A stretch of 64,000 bases of DNA from JAIBBG01 sp040381475 (GCA_040381475.1 JBEIHH010000007.1:13793-77792), one strand, 5' to 3'. Numbered from the stretch's first letter, positions 26,023-35,505 are shown. Notes: generated by a model not told the origin, from the sequence alone. Program-made: numbers and translations.

Positions 26023-26887
26023 CCTCGTTGTATTGCACCTCGTGGTGCTGCTTTGGGGGTTTACAGGAATTCTTGGAAGGGAAATTTCACTCGACGCCTT
26101 CTGGCTCGTCTGGTGGCGTGTTGCTATTGCCACCCTGGCCATTGGCGCATATACTATTTATAAGAGAATAAAACCCGCCGTGACAAAAAAAACCTTGATG
26201 GCCTTGGCGGGAATTGGCCTCCTTACTGCAGCTCATTGGGTTTGCTTTTTTATGAGCATCAAAGTATCCAAAATCTCGGTCGCGCTGGCGGTAATAAGCA
26301 CTACCGCGCTTTTCGTTTCTCTTGTAGCCCCTTTGATCAGAAGGGAAAAATTTCATGCCTATGAAGCTTTTCTGGGGGCACTGGTTGTGGCCGGTCTGGT
26401 AATCATATTCAAGTTTGAATCAGACTATACGATGGGAATAACTCTATCGCTTGCAGCTGCGTTGTTTGCCGCGCTGTTTTCAACACTTAATTCAAAGCTG
26501 GTTACCCACAACTCCCCGGTGGTTATTGCCTTCTGGGAGATGTTCTTCGCATTGCTGGGCTTAACGGTTTTTCTTGTTTTTCGCGGAGAATTCAGTACGG
26601 AAAAACTTTCAATAGAAGGTAGGGATTTTCTGTTGCTATTGTTTCTTGGCGTTGTTTGCACGGGGGTAGCGTTTATTGTTTCAATCCATGTGATGAAGGT
26701 GCTTTCTCCATTTACCTGTGCGCTTGCAATTAACCTTGAGCCTGTTTATACCATTATCATGGCCCTGTTTATATATAAGGAAGATGAATTCATGACACCT
26801 CAATTCTATTTGGGCGCACTGGTGATTCTATCCACCATATTTATTGAGTCATGGCTTAAGAGCAAATATGCACCGAGCCTGAAATGA
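26000..26887 (+). CDS. EamA/DMT-superfamily transporter
   Basis: A 295-residue membrane protein with ten predicted helices forming two EamA repeats (about 8-135 and 148-285). Characteristic features are the LLWGFTGILGR start, ALAVISTTALFVSLVAPLI, and LEPVYTIIMALFIYKEDE in the second repeat. The superfamily exports metabolites such as amino acids or exchanges nucleotide sugars; the substrate cannot be inferred. It overlaps the end of the DUF502 gene and is followed by a terminator. Confidence 0.92.
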   Translation: MKEPRTANLVVLHLVVLLWGFTGILGREISLDAFWLVWWRVAIATLAIGAYTIYKRIKPAVTKKTLMALAGIGLLTAAHWVCFFMSIKVSKISVALAVISTTALFVSLVAPLIRREKFHAYEAFLGALVVAGLVIIFKFESDYTMGITLSLAAALFAALFSTLNSKLVTHNSPVVIAFWEMFFALLGLTVFLVFRGEFSTEKLSIEGRDFLLLLFLGVVCTGVAFIVSIHVMKVLSPFTCALAINLEPVYTIIMALFIYKEDEFMTPQFYLGALVILSTIFIESWLKSKYAPSLK

Positions 26888-26922
26888 GAAAGGCAGCCTC
26901 AATGGACCGCCTTTCTTTTTTT
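26888..26922 (+). terminator. Intrinsic terminator after EamA transporter
   Basis: GAAAGGC at 26888-26894 pairs with GCCTTTC at 26909-26915, followed by seven T at 26916-26922, immediately after the transporter stop codon. Confidence 0.8.
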
Positions 26923-27240
26923 CAGTTCAGTTATTTCCGCCGGGTTGAGGCATTGCCGGGTTGAGGCGGTTCTGCCGACAACAGTTACTTATTGATGCGC
27001 AGAAAGCTGAAGCATCTGCATGCGAAGGTCATTCAGGTTGATGAGCTTGGCTAGATAGGCATTCACATTGCCGTGTTGCATGTTCTCGATAGCCTGTTGC
27101 TTCATCGCGAAATACTTGTTCTTTAGCTCGTTCATTGTATTAGGTTTTTGAATTATTGTTGCTACAGTTATAATATATATAACCCCACCTTTTCAATGAG
27201 TGTGCCAAAAATGAAGCAATGAACGAAAAGCCTGTCCAGA
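26923..27240. other. Spacer containing a short tandem repeat and the broken small ORF
   Basis: Between the EamA terminator and the end of nadD. Two copies of GCCGGGTTGAGGC lie at 26939-26951 and 26955-26967. Downstream of them is the small disrupted ORF at 26989-27137. The rest is AT-rich, and no RNA gene was recognised. Confidence 0.5.
26989..27137 (-). CDS. Possible small protein with a single-base frame disruption
   Basis: The minus strand after nadD reads ATGAACGAGCTAAAG, then AAAAC, then a 43-codon open frame ending at TAA (26989-26991) that encodes NKYFAMKQQAIENMQHGN followed by AYLAKLINLNDLRMQMLQL. The ATG at 27137 is in a different frame. One extra A in the A4 run at 27119-27122 (or a -1 slip there) would join MNELKK to the rest and give an amphipathic protein of about 49 residues. 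Otherwise translation could start at ATG 27105 (38 residues). The helical composition looks coding, but I cannot name a family. It may be a decayed gene, a sequencing indel or chance. Confidence 0.4.
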
Positions 27241-27834
27241 CTAGGCTTTGGGTGAATACAGATTGTTTTTCAGGATGTAGTTTTCGACTGTTTCGGGCAA
27301 CAGGTATTTAATGCTCTTACCACTTTTTATTCTGTTCCTGATATAAGTAGACGAGATTTCAATCAGAGGCGAATCAAGGCGCCTCAGTTTATATTTTTCC
27401 CAGGATATCAGACCTTCGTCATGAACATGGGATATTCTGGGATAAATGATGATACCCACAAGACCCAGTATCTTCAAATAGTCTTTCCATAAATGAAAAG
27501 AGGGAAGTATATCCGAGCCCAAAACCAGATCAAAGCTGCGGTCCGGATGCTTTGAAATAAGTGCCTCCAATGTGTGTATGGTAAATGAAGGCCTCGGCAA
27601 CGAAAACTCAATATTGCAAACTTTTATTCTTGGATCGTTTTGAACCGCGATAGCCACCATCTCAAGACGGGTAGCTTCAGGGGCGAGTTCTGAAGTTTGT
27701 TTCAGTGGATTTTGAGGGCTAACGACAATCCAGACCTCTTCAACTTCATCAATGTCTGCTATGTAAGAAGAAACAATGAGATGACCGTTGTGAATGGGAT
27801 TGAACGAACCAAATAGCAGTGCGGTGCGAATCAT
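27241..27834 (-). CDS. nadD: Nicotinate-nucleotide adenylyltransferase
   Basis: A 197-residue nucleotidyltransferase. The N-terminal GSFNPIHNGHL carries the HxGH ATP-binding motif (H15-H18), and the ISSTYIRNRIKSG element near the C-terminus is the ISSTxxR signature. NadD converts nicotinate mononucleotide and ATP to deamido-NAD in NAD synthesis. Its start overlaps the end of gmk by four bases (ATGA), so the two are translationally coupled. The order yicC-gmk-nadD is a recurrent Bacteroidota arrangement. Confidence 0.96.
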   Translation of the reverse strand: MIRTALLFGSFNPIHNGHLIVSSYIADIDEVEEVWIVVSPQNPLKQTSELAPEATRLEMVAIAVQNDPRIKVCNIEFSLPRPSFTIHTLEALISKHPDRSFDLVLGSDILPSFHLWKDYLKILGLVGIIIYPRISHVHDEGLISWEKYKLRRLDSPLIEISSTYIRNRIKSGKSIKYLLPETVENYILKNNLYSPKA

Positions 27835-28403
27835 TGTTCTAAGAATTCTCGGACGATTTTTTCTGCCTGTACAAAAGCGTCATCCAGAATGTCATTGACG
27901 AGCACAGCGTCAAAACGCGGCTCATAGGTAAGCTCGTGCTGAGCCTTTTCCAGTCGGACAGCTATTTTTTCCGCGGTTTCAGTCCTTCGGTTACGTAAAC
28001 GGAAACGAAGAATCTCAATGCTTGGCGGCTTAACGAAAACTGCCAGAGCCTGATCGCCGAGAATTTTTTTAAGATTCAGTCCGCCAATGACGTCCAGATC
28101 AAAAATGACATGTTTACCCTCACCCCAGATTCTTTCAACCTCAGACCTCAACGTTCCATAATATTGACCCTCATACACCTCCTCCCACTCTATGAATTGG
28201 CCCGATCTTGCCCGATCAATGAACTCCTGAGGACTTATGAAATAATAATCCCGTCCATCAGTTTCATGCGCTCTTTTCGCCCTTGTTGTAGCAGAAACAG
28301 AAAATGACAACTTCAAATTTTCAACACCAAGAAGATGCCTGACAATGGTTGTCTTGCCGGCGCCACTCGGGGCAGAGAATATGATGGCTTTGCCTGTTGA
28401 CAT
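27831..28403 (-). CDS. gmk: Guanylate kinase
   Basis: A 190-residue P-loop kinase. Walker A is APSGAGKTT (11-19), followed by the GMP-binding segment SVSATTRAKRAHETDGRDYYFIS and the lid region RLRNRRTETAEKIAVRL. It phosphorylates GMP to GDP with ATP. It sits 41 bases downstream of yicC and overlaps nadD by four bases, forming one operon. Length is typical (185-210). Confidence 0.97.
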   Translation of the reverse strand: MSTGKAIIFSAPSGAGKTTIVRHLLGVENLKLSFSVSATTRAKRAHETDGRDYYFISPQEFIDRARSGQFIEWEEVYEGQYYGTLRSEVERIWGEGKHVIFDLDVIGGLNLKKILGDQALAVFVKPPSIEILRFRLRNRRTETAEKIAVRLEKAQHELTYEPRFDAVLVNDILDDAFVQAEKIVREFLEQ

Positions 28404-28444
28404 CAGAATGTTTCGGCATGCAAAAATATGCCAATGAATGCGCC

Positions 28445-29314
28445 CTACAGCACGTTGTTGATTTGCTCTTTTATCTTCTCCAGTTCATCTTTCATTTGTA
28501 CTACAATGCGCTGCATTTCTGCATCATTCGCTTTGCTACCAATGGTGTTGACTTCACGACCGATTTCCTGCGAAATAAATCCGAGTTTTTTACCCTGACT
28601 TTCACCTTTCAGTTCATCATTGAAATGAACACAATTGGTTTCAAGACGGTGGTATTCTTCGCTGATATCAAGTCTTTCGAGATAATAGATAACCTCTTGT
28701 TCGAAACGGTTAGGGTCAATCTTGTCGGGAGGTATAAGTTCTTCCAAATTGGTTTTGAGTCTTAAGCGCATTTTTTCGTTGCGCAATCGGATAGGATCAT
28801 TGAGCTGACTTCTAAGTTCCATTATCTTCCCAATCCGTTCGTGGAACTCATCTTTTAATTTACTACCTTCTATTTTTCTGTATTGATCGAATCGTGAATA
28901 GGCCTCACGGATAACAGACATTAAACCCGCCCACTCCTCTTCATCAATGTCTGCAGATTCAGGTTTCATGATATCCGGAATACGGATGAGCGCATTCATC
29001 ATATCGGCCCCATCAAGGCCCACCTGATCAGCAAACTCTTTCAAATCGCGGTAATACAATTCCATTAAGGGCTTGTTGATTGACATCCGTTTTTCGGGCT
29101 CAAGACTTTCATAATAAACCAGCAAATCTGCCTTGCCCCGCAGAATATTTTCGCTCAACCAGGATCTCAGCTCAAGCTCTTTTTCGCGGTAAGTGCCTGG
29201 TATGCGAATATTCAGATCGAGTTGTTTGCTGTTGAGCGAACGCAGTTCGACGGTGAATTTTTTATTACCTACGGTGCTTTCGGCTTTGCCGAAACCGGTC
29301 ATGGATCTGAGCAT
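28445..29314 (-). CDS. yicC: YicC-family endoribonuclease
   Basis: A 289-residue YicC/YloC family protein. The N-terminal LRSMTGFGKAE and NSKQLDLNIRIPG are diagnostic, as is the C-terminal DUF1732 block (FEQEVIYYLERLDISEEYHRLETN, then GKKLGFISQEIGREVNTIGSKAND). YicC proteins are hexameric endoribonucleases involved in RNA turnover. It is the first gene of the yicC-gmk-nadD run; pccB lies 72 bases upstream on the same strand. Confidence 0.95.
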   Translation of the reverse strand: MLRSMTGFGKAESTVGNKKFTVELRSLNSKQLDLNIRIPGTYREKELELRSWLSENILRGKADLLVYYESLEPEKRMSINKPLMELYYRDLKEFADQVGLDGADMMNALIRIPDIMKPESADIDEEEWAGLMSVIREAYSRFDQYRKIEGSKLKDEFHERIGKIMELRSQLNDPIRLRNEKMRLRLKTNLEELIPPDKIDPNRFEQEVIYYLERLDISEEYHRLETNCVHFNDELKGESQGKKLGFISQEIGREVNTIGSKANDAEMQRIVVQMKDELEKIKEQINNVL

Positions 29315-29386
29315 GTTTTTGATGTTTGTCTTTATTCTTCCATCTTCCGGAACAATCCGGCGTATCGTTTCAGGAATGAAGGTTTT

Positions 29387-30928
29387 TTATAGAGGCATGT
29401 TGCTGTGCTTTTTCTTGGGCATGCTGTCAACCTTGTTGGAGAGCATACGGAACGCACGGATTAGTTTTTCTCTCGTCTGAGAAGGCAGAATGACTTCATC
29501 AACATAACCGCGCTGAGCCGCGCTGTACGGGTTTGCAAATAACCCTGCATACTCGGCCTCCTTTTCTTTCCACTTGAGTTCAGGATTCTGGGCTTCGGAT
29601 ATTTCCTTTTTGAAAATGATTTCTGCAGCCCCTTTGGCGCCCATTACGGCGATTTCAGCAGTAGGCCACGCGTAATTCATATCTGCACCAATGTGCTTTG
29701 AATTCATCACATCGTATGCGCCGCCATAGGCCTTGCGGGTAATAACCGTTACGCGCGGCACGGTGGCCTCACTGAATGCATAAAGCAATTTGGCACCATT
29801 GGAAATAATTCCATTCCATTCCTGATCGGTTCCGGGCAAAAAGCCGGGCACATCTTCGAAAACCAAAAGCGGAATATTGAATGCATCGCAGAAGCGGACG
29901 AAGCGCGCCCCCTTGGTCGAAGACTTGATATCGAGCACTCCGGCGAGATAAGCGGGTTGATTGGCAACAACACCAATGCTGCGTCCTCCCAGACGGGCAA
30001 AACCAACGATGATGTTTTCAGCGTAGTCTTTGTGTACCTCAAACCAGCTTCCCTCATCAATAACATGCGTAATCACATCGTGCATGTCGTATGGCTGATT
30101 CGGATTCTCAGGAATGATCTTGTCGAGCGCAGGCCTGCTTTCGGACGTGGCATCATATGGCAATGCCGGTGCTTCATCTTCGCAGTTCTGAGGCATGTAT
30201 GACAGCAATGTGCGAATCATCTTCAGGCAGGCAATATCATTTTCAGCTTTGAAATGCGTCACTCCGCTTTTGGTAGAGTGAGTGGAGGCCCCGCCAAGCT
30301 CTTCACTGGTTACCTCTTCATGGGTAACTGTTTTAACCACGTTGGGTCCGGTGACGAACATGTAACTCGTGTTTTCTACCATAAATATGAAATCAGTCAG
30401 TGCAGGGGAATACACAGCGCCGCCGGCACAGGGGCCCATGATGGCGCTGATCTGCGGCACAACGCCACTTGCACGGGTGTTGCGATAGAAAATATCGGCA
30501 TATGCACCTAGCGAAACAACGCCTTCCTGAATACGGGCCCCGCCACTGTCATTGAGCCCGATCACAGGCGCGCCATTTTGCATGGCTAAATCCATGATCC
30601 GACAGATTTTTTCAGCATGTGCTTCAGCCAGCGAGCCACCCATGACCGTGAAATCCTGAGAGAATACATAAACGAGCCTTCCCTCTATGGTTCCAAAGCC
30701 GGTTACAACACCATCCCCCAAAAACACTTCTTTATCCAGTCCGAAATTCGAAGATCTGTGCGTTACAAGCATACCCAGTTCTTCGAACGATCCTTCATCC
30801 AGAAGGAAGTGGATCCGTTCACGTGCAGTGAGTTTGCCCTTCTTGTGTTGTGCGTCGATTCTTTTTTGACCACCTCCGAGTGAGGCTTCCTTGATTTTTG
30901 AAACAAGTAATGATACCTTGTCTTCCAT
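29387..30928 (-). CDS. Acyl-CoA carboxylase beta (carboxyltransferase) subunit
   Basis: A 513-residue carboxyltransferase of the propionyl-/acetyl-CoA carboxylase type. The N- and C-terminal crotonase-like halves carry DFTVMGGSLAEAHAEKI, NDSGGARIQEGVVSLG and CAGGAVYSPALTDF in the first, and VPGFLPGTDQEWNG with the TRKAYGGAYDVMNSKH motif in the second. It transfers CO2 from carboxybiotin to an acyl-CoA, most likely propionyl-CoA. The biotin carboxylase and biotin carrier subunits are not in the window. A TACTTTTG -7 box lies 21 bases upstream. Confidence 0.95.
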   Translation of the reverse strand: MEDKVSLLVSKIKEASLGGGQKRIDAQHKKGKLTARERIHFLLDEGSFEELGMLVTHRSSNFGLDKEVFLGDGVVTGFGTIEGRLVYVFSQDFTVMGGSLAEAHAEKICRIMDLAMQNGAPVIGLNDSGGARIQEGVVSLGAYADIFYRNTRASGVVPQISAIMGPCAGGAVYSPALTDFIFMVENTSYMFVTGPNVVKTVTHEEVTSEELGGASTHSTKSGVTHFKAENDIACLKMIRTLLSYMPQNCEDEAPALPYDATSESRPALDKIIPENPNQPYDMHDVITHVIDEGSWFEVHKDYAENIIVGFARLGGRSIGVVANQPAYLAGVLDIKSSTKGARFVRFCDAFNIPLLVFEDVPGFLPGTDQEWNGIISNGAKLLYAFSEATVPRVTVITRKAYGGAYDVMNSKHIGADMNYAWPTAEIAVMGAKGAAEIIFKKEISEAQNPELKWKEKEAEYAGLFANPYSAAQRGYVDEVILPSQTREKLIRAFRMLSNKVDSMPKKKHSNMPL

Positions 30929-30948
30929 ATTGTTCTGAAGTTGGGTGC

Positions 30949-30956
30949 CAAAAGTA
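30949..30956 (-). promoter_or_regulatory. -7 box TACTTTTG upstream of the carboxyltransferase gene
   Basis: Plus-strand CAAAAGTA reads TACTTTTG on the minus strand, an exact TAnnTTTG match 21 bases upstream of the ATG at 30928. Confidence 0.5.
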
Positions 30957-31010
30957 TCAAACTAGTGGCATCGGCACACCCTGCAAAACAAATCAGAAGA
31001 GCGAAGTTCC

Positions 31011-32978
31011 TTATGGCGCAGCAGTGGTTCGGCTTTCCACGAAAAACATTTCGACTTCACCCCTGTTCTTGATGGCGATTTTTCCACGTGAAATGAACGA
31101 GAACCGGTCATCCTTAAAGATTACGGAATGGGTTGCCGCCGATATATTGATCCTGCCCGGCTCACCGCTCGACTCTATTCTGGACGCGATGTTCACGGAA
31201 TCACCCCAGATGTCGAATTGAAATTTACTGTGACCCACCACACCGGCAACAACATCTCCCGTATGCAGTCCGGCACGCATGCGCAAACCATATTCACCGA
31301 GTTGTAGTTTTTGTTCGTAGCGGTTCTCTATAAAACGCATCATTTCAATTGCCGCCAGCACGGCATCGGCCGCAGTGGCAGCATTGCCGCGGGGCATGCC
31401 GGCAACAGCCATATAAGCATCTCCAATGGTTTTGATTTTTTCCAGCCCGTGTTGAATAACAATCAGATCAAAAGCCCTGAAACAGGCATCAAGCTCCTCG
31501 ATGAGTTCCCGTGCGGAGAGTTTTTCAGATAGGGCGGAAAAACCGCTGAAGTCTGTAAACAATATGGTGACTCCTTCATAATGACTCGCTTCTGAGCTAC
31601 CCCTGGACTTGAGCTCCGCCGCAACGGATGAGGGCAGAATGTTGAGCAGTAGATTTTCCGAACGCTCACGTTCCATCTGAATAATCCCCTTGGTTTTGAC
31701 TGAAAACCACAACCTGTTGGCCAGAACAACAGCAAGAACGAGCACAAATACAGCCAGCACAATGAATAAGTTCCGCTCATTCTTTTTTCGGTCGAGGTCG
31801 CTTTGATATGCAAAGGCCGTTTTGATTTTCTCTTCTTCCCTGCTCAGACTGTCCTTGAGTGCCATGAGCTGATAATCGTGCTGTATGGATAATCTCGTTA
31901 CCTCATCGAAGTTTTTCAGCGTCCTTAAACTATCAGTCACCTGAACAAATTCTTCATGGTAAACGAGCGCATTCCTGAAGTCGCCTTCTGCACGATAGGT
32001 CTCATGAAGGCATTTACAGGCGCGTGAAAGGTTTTCAAGATCGCTGAGTTCGCGCGACATTTGAACGGACTGAAGACAGTGCGATTTTGCGAGCGCATAT
32101 TCTTTTTGTTGAAGGTAGGCGAGGCCTTTCTGATGCAGCGCAAATACAACGAGCGTTTCACTGCCCAATTCTTTGGAAACCCGAATGCACTTGTCGTAGT
32201 AATAGTGTCCGGCAGCATAGTCGCCGGCCTCAACTTTAATTCCCGCAAGATCAGAGTAGGCATCGCTCAGATTGTAAGCATCTCCAGCTGCACTCAACGT
32301 GTCGATCGCCATCTGATAATACTCTGCAGCAGTTTCAGCGTCAGACAACGCCTGATGCACATTGCCGATATTGACCAGGGTACTTCCAGTTGGGCTGCCA
32401 CATTTCTTTTTGATCTCAAGCGACTCAGTATATCGTTTCAGGGCAAGCGGGTAATCCCCCTGTGCCTCAGAAAGCAGGGCGAGATTATTCAGCGCGGCTG
32501 CCTGACCCGAAATATTGCCGGTTCGTATTGACAGCTCATACGCGGACGTATAATGCAACTGTGCTTCGGGATAATTGCTTTCTTTGTAATACATGCCGCC
32601 CAGATTGTTGTGCACGGATGACAATGTGCGCAAATCCTCGGTTGCTGTGGCGAACTCCAGTGCTTTGGCGTATGCGGCCTTGGCCTTGCCAAGATGGTGC
32701 CTGATAAGTTCAATGGAACCTATAACATTGTATGAGCGGGCCTTAAAAAGCGCATCGTTTTTTTGTTCCGCAAAACCCAGCGCCAACCGTGCATAAGCCA
32801 GGGCTGAGTCTGTCTGCTCATAAGCATAAACCCAGGCAAGATTATATACTGCATCAAACCGCAAGCTGTCGTCAATTGATGCGGCCAGCCACTGTGCCCG
32901 CAGGCTATCGGCAGATTGCGCGAAAGAGTTATTATGCGCGCACAAAACGAAGAGCAGAAAGAGAAGTCGGCGGTTCAT
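31011..32978 (-). CDS. TPR-containing class III adenylate cyclase
   Basis: From the ATG at 32978 the protein has about 655 residues. A signal peptide (MNRRLLFLLFVLCAHNNSFA) leads into six or seven TPR repeats (about 60-350), a helical linker, one transmembrane helix (about 400-422, IVLAVFVLVLAVVLANRLWF), and a cytoplasmic class III cyclase domain (about 460-640). The metal Asp residues (LFTDFSG and TIGDAY), the adenine-selecting Lys (KIKTIGDAY) and Asp (FDIWGD), and the transition-state NIASR are present, so cAMP rather than cGMP production is predicted. The periplasmic TPR part probably senses a ligand or protein. A parS-like CACGTGAAA site is in its C-terminal coding region (31085-31093). 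Confidence 0.92.
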   Translation of the reverse strand: MNRRLLFLLFVLCAHNNSFAQSADSLRAQWLAASIDDSLRFDAVYNLAWVYAYEQTDSALAYARLALGFAEQKNDALFKARSYNVIGSIELIRHHLGKAKAAYAKALEFATATEDLRTLSSVHNNLGGMYYKESNYPEAQLHYTSAYELSIRTGNISGQAAALNNLALLSEAQGDYPLALKRYTESLEIKKKCGSPTGSTLVNIGNVHQALSDAETAAEYYQMAIDTLSAAGDAYNLSDAYSDLAGIKVEAGDYAAGHYYYDKCIRVSKELGSETLVVFALHQKGLAYLQQKEYALAKSHCLQSVQMSRELSDLENLSRACKCLHETYRAEGDFRNALVYHEEFVQVTDSLRTLKNFDEVTRLSIQHDYQLMALKDSLSREEEKIKTAFAYQSDLDRKKNERNLFIVLAVFVLVLAVVLANRLWFSVKTKGIIQMERERSENLLLNILPSSVAAELKSRGSSEASHYEGVTILFTDFSGFSALSEKLSARELIEELDACFRAFDLIVIQHGLEKIKTIGDAYMAVAGMPRGNAATAADAVLAAIEMMRFIENRYEQKLQLGEYGLRMRAGLHTGDVVAGVVGHSKFQFDIWGDSVNIASRIESSGEPGRINISAATHSVIFKDDRFSFISRGKIAIKNRGEVEMFFVESRTTAAP

Positions 32979-33056
32979 GATCCGGCAAATTAACCCAATT
33001 TGCTGCAATGATCCTCTTATTTTGTTCCGCAATACAAACAAGGGCCGTTATGGTCC

Positions 33057-34814
33057 TTAGGCCAACCCCGATGCAGACAATCCGGGCACTGAGCCCAGCA
33101 GGCGAATGGTATAACCGCTCTGCGGCTTTTTAAACACTTCATCTGCCGTTCCGATCTCTTCGATTCTCCCTTTATTCATCACCATGATTCTGTCGCTCAT
33201 GTAATAGACAACATTGAGGTCGTGGGAAATAAACAAATAGGTCAAACCAAATTCTTTTTTCAGGTCGTTCAGCAGGTTTAACACCTGCGCCTGAACCGAC
33301 ACATCCAGTGCAGAAACACTTTCATCACAGATGATGAACTTTGGCTCACAAGCCAGCGCACGGGCAATAACAATACGCTGACGCTGTCCGCCGCTGAATT
33401 CGTGAGGATAACGGTAAAGATGTTCTTCGCGGAGTCCCACTTTCTGCATCAACTCCGCTGCGCGCAGTTTTCGCTGATGATCGTTCTCAAGGATCCCGAA
33501 CACCTGCATGGGCTCTGTAATGGCCCGCAGTATGGAAAGACGCGGATTTAATGAAGAATAAGGATCCTGAAAAATGATCTGAATTTCTTTGCGCAACAAG
33601 CGCATCTGTAAAGGGCTGATTTCCGAGATATCCAAAGGTTTATCTGTAGAATCAAGCATGAACTGGATTTTGCCGTTGCTTGATGGAATCAGCCCGAGCA
33701 GCATGCGGCTCAAGGTGGTTTTGCCACAACCGCTTTCACCAACAAGCCCGAGCGTTTCTCCTTTGAATACTTCAAATGAGACATTGTCAACCGCCCGCAC
33801 CAAATGGGTTTCGCGATGCAACAAACCCTTGGTGACGGAGTACTCTTTGGAAAGATTCTTAACACTTACAATGGGCCTTTCGGAAGTGTTGAAAGATGAT
33901 TGAGCACTCAAGTCTGGTCGCAATGTTGGATGAACCAAAGCATGATCCAGGACATCTGTAACAGTCAATAAACGAAACGCCTTTTTTTCCGGCAATGGCC
34001 TGCACGCCAGCAAACCGCGGGTGTATGCGTGTTGTGGCTGACCCAGTACTTTCTTCGCTTCGGCATATTCAACTGCTTCACCCCGGCACATTACCAACAG
34101 GTCATCAGCAATTTCTTCCACCACCCCGAGATCATGGGTAATAAAAATCATCCCCATGTTTCGGTCAGCGCACAAAGATTTTAATAGTACGAGAATATCC
34201 TTTTGAACCGTCACGTCCAGAGCTGTAGTGGGTTCGTCGGCGATTAATATTTTGGGCCCACATGATATGGCCATAGCAATCATAACCCGTTGTCGTTGTC
34301 CGCCACTGAGTTGATGAGGATACTGAGAAAAAACCAGTTCAGGCCTTGGCAATTTCACTTCTTGAAACAATGAAATCACTTTTGCGCGCATCTCGTCGCG
34401 TGACAATCCCAGATGGGTAGTTAACATTTCACCAACTTGCTCACCACAGGTCAAAACGGGATTGAGTGATGTCATTGGCTCCTGGAAGATCATGGCAACT
34501 CCCAGGCCCCTAAGCCTGGAAAGTTGCAGATTATCTGGCCTCAGTGTGACTTTGTTTTTGTCGGCACCACGGGCCAAGAAAGCAGCAGAAACTTCAAAGT
34601 GCCCTGAGGCAAAATGGGTTTTTTTCAGTGGGAGCAGTTGCATGATGCTCAATGAGGAAACGGATTTGCCTGAGCCGGACTCTCCAACGATGGCCAGCGT
34701 TTTACCGGCGCGTACGGAAAACGTGAGGTGTCTTACGGCTTCTGTAACATGTACACCAGATTGAAAAGATATCGAGAGGTCATTCACGGTCAGTATGGCG
34801 TCGTTGCTTGTCAT
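33057..34814 (-). CDS. Fused double ATP-binding subunit of a peptide (Dpp/Opp/YejF-type) ABC transporter
   Basis: A 585-residue protein with two complete ABC domains. Domain 1 (about 5-255) has Walker A GESGSGKS and the signature LSGGQRQRVMIAMA. Domain 2 (about 310-575) has Walker A GESGCGKTTLSRM and signature FSGGQRQRIVIARA. Both match the oligopeptide/dipeptide ATPases normally encoded as DppD and DppF, so this is a YejF-like fusion energising import of peptides or related compounds. Permease and binding-protein genes are not adjacent. ATG 34814 is preferred because it forms an ATGA overlap with the upstream lipoprotein stop codon. Confidence 0.95.
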   Translation of the reverse strand: MTSNDAILTVNDLSISFQSGVHVTEAVRHLTFSVRAGKTLAIVGESGSGKSVSSLSIMQLLPLKKTHFASGHFEVSAAFLARGADKNKVTLRPDNLQLSRLRGLGVAMIFQEPMTSLNPVLTCGEQVGEMLTTHLGLSRDEMRAKVISLFQEVKLPRPELVFSQYPHQLSGGQRQRVMIAMAISCGPKILIADEPTTALDVTVQKDILVLLKSLCADRNMGMIFITHDLGVVEEIADDLLVMCRGEAVEYAEAKKVLGQPQHAYTRGLLACRPLPEKKAFRLLTVTDVLDHALVHPTLRPDLSAQSSFNTSERPIVSVKNLSKEYSVTKGLLHRETHLVRAVDNVSFEVFKGETLGLVGESGCGKTTLSRMLLGLIPSSNGKIQFMLDSTDKPLDISEISPLQMRLLRKEIQIIFQDPYSSLNPRLSILRAITEPMQVFGILENDHQRKLRAAELMQKVGLREEHLYRYPHEFSGGQRQRIVIARALACEPKFIICDESVSALDVSVQAQVLNLLNDLKKEFGLTYLFISHDLNVVYYMSDRIMVMNKGRIEEIGTADEVFKKPQSGYTIRLLGSVPGLSASGLA

Positions 34815-35359
34815 TTCTGAGTCTCGTTGAAGTTTACTTTGAGGCAAGGTCTGTTACGGGTGCTGGGTGCGCCGGCGATGGTAATGCTCACAACGTGACC
34901 ATTTTCCGATAAGGCGCGCCATTGGCAGTAGCCGTCGTAATATTTACATTCACCATATTTCTCGGTGTAATACGAAATGAACTCCTGCTTTATTGAATTG
35001 AATATACTGTCTGATATAGGGAAAACCTCGAGGTTGATGTTGTACAAACCCTCTTGATTGAAGTAATATGAAATCTCATACCAGGTGGCGTCTTCGCCTA
35101 TGGGGTTCATGCGATACACCAGTTCATCAGGCATGCTGTATACTGAGCTTGCATTTTCTTTGGCACGCACTGATTCAGGGTCATCACCAATTTGCACGCC
35201 ACGAAAATCCCCGCCCTCTCCAGCGCGCAGGATCTTTCCTGAAGGCGTATTATCCTCACCGGAATTGCATGAAAGCGTCAATAATGCTATCAGCAATATC
35301 GAAATATGTTTTTGAGAAGAACACACCACTAGACAAAAATCGACGTTGATGAGACACAA
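34811..35359 (-). CDS. Putative lipoprotein of unknown function
   Basis: Up to 182 residues. The lipobox LTLSC follows a hydrophobic segment (HISILLIALLTLSC), so the mature protein is predicted to be lipid-anchored. The rest is a mixed alpha/beta domain with paired Cys (GECKYYDGYCQW) and no recognised family. The start is uncertain: the longest frame begins with TTG at 35359, while GTG codons at 35329 and 35326 would give a more usual signal peptide length. The stop overlaps the ABC ATPase start (ATGA), indicating co-translation; it may be an accessory lipoprotein of that transporter, but this is inference. Confidence 0.72.
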   Translation of the reverse strand: MCLINVDFCLVVCSSQKHISILLIALLTLSCNSGEDNTPSGKILRAGEGGDFRGVQIGDDPESVRAKENASSVYSMPDELVYRMNPIGEDATWYEISYYFNQEGLYNINLEVFPISDSIFNSIKQEFISYYTEKYGECKYYDGYCQWRALSENGHVVSITIAGAPSTRNRPCLKVNFNETQK

Positions 35360-35505
35360 CGACGCGCTGTGATCACAAAGAATCGGCTAACCATTGTTGA
35401 TAATGCGACAAGAGGCAATAAGCACGGCGCGCATTTTTATTTGCAGCAAAATGCAATAATCGTGAGCTCTCGAGGTTCATAATTCATACCTGTTTAAAGC
35501 GAAGT

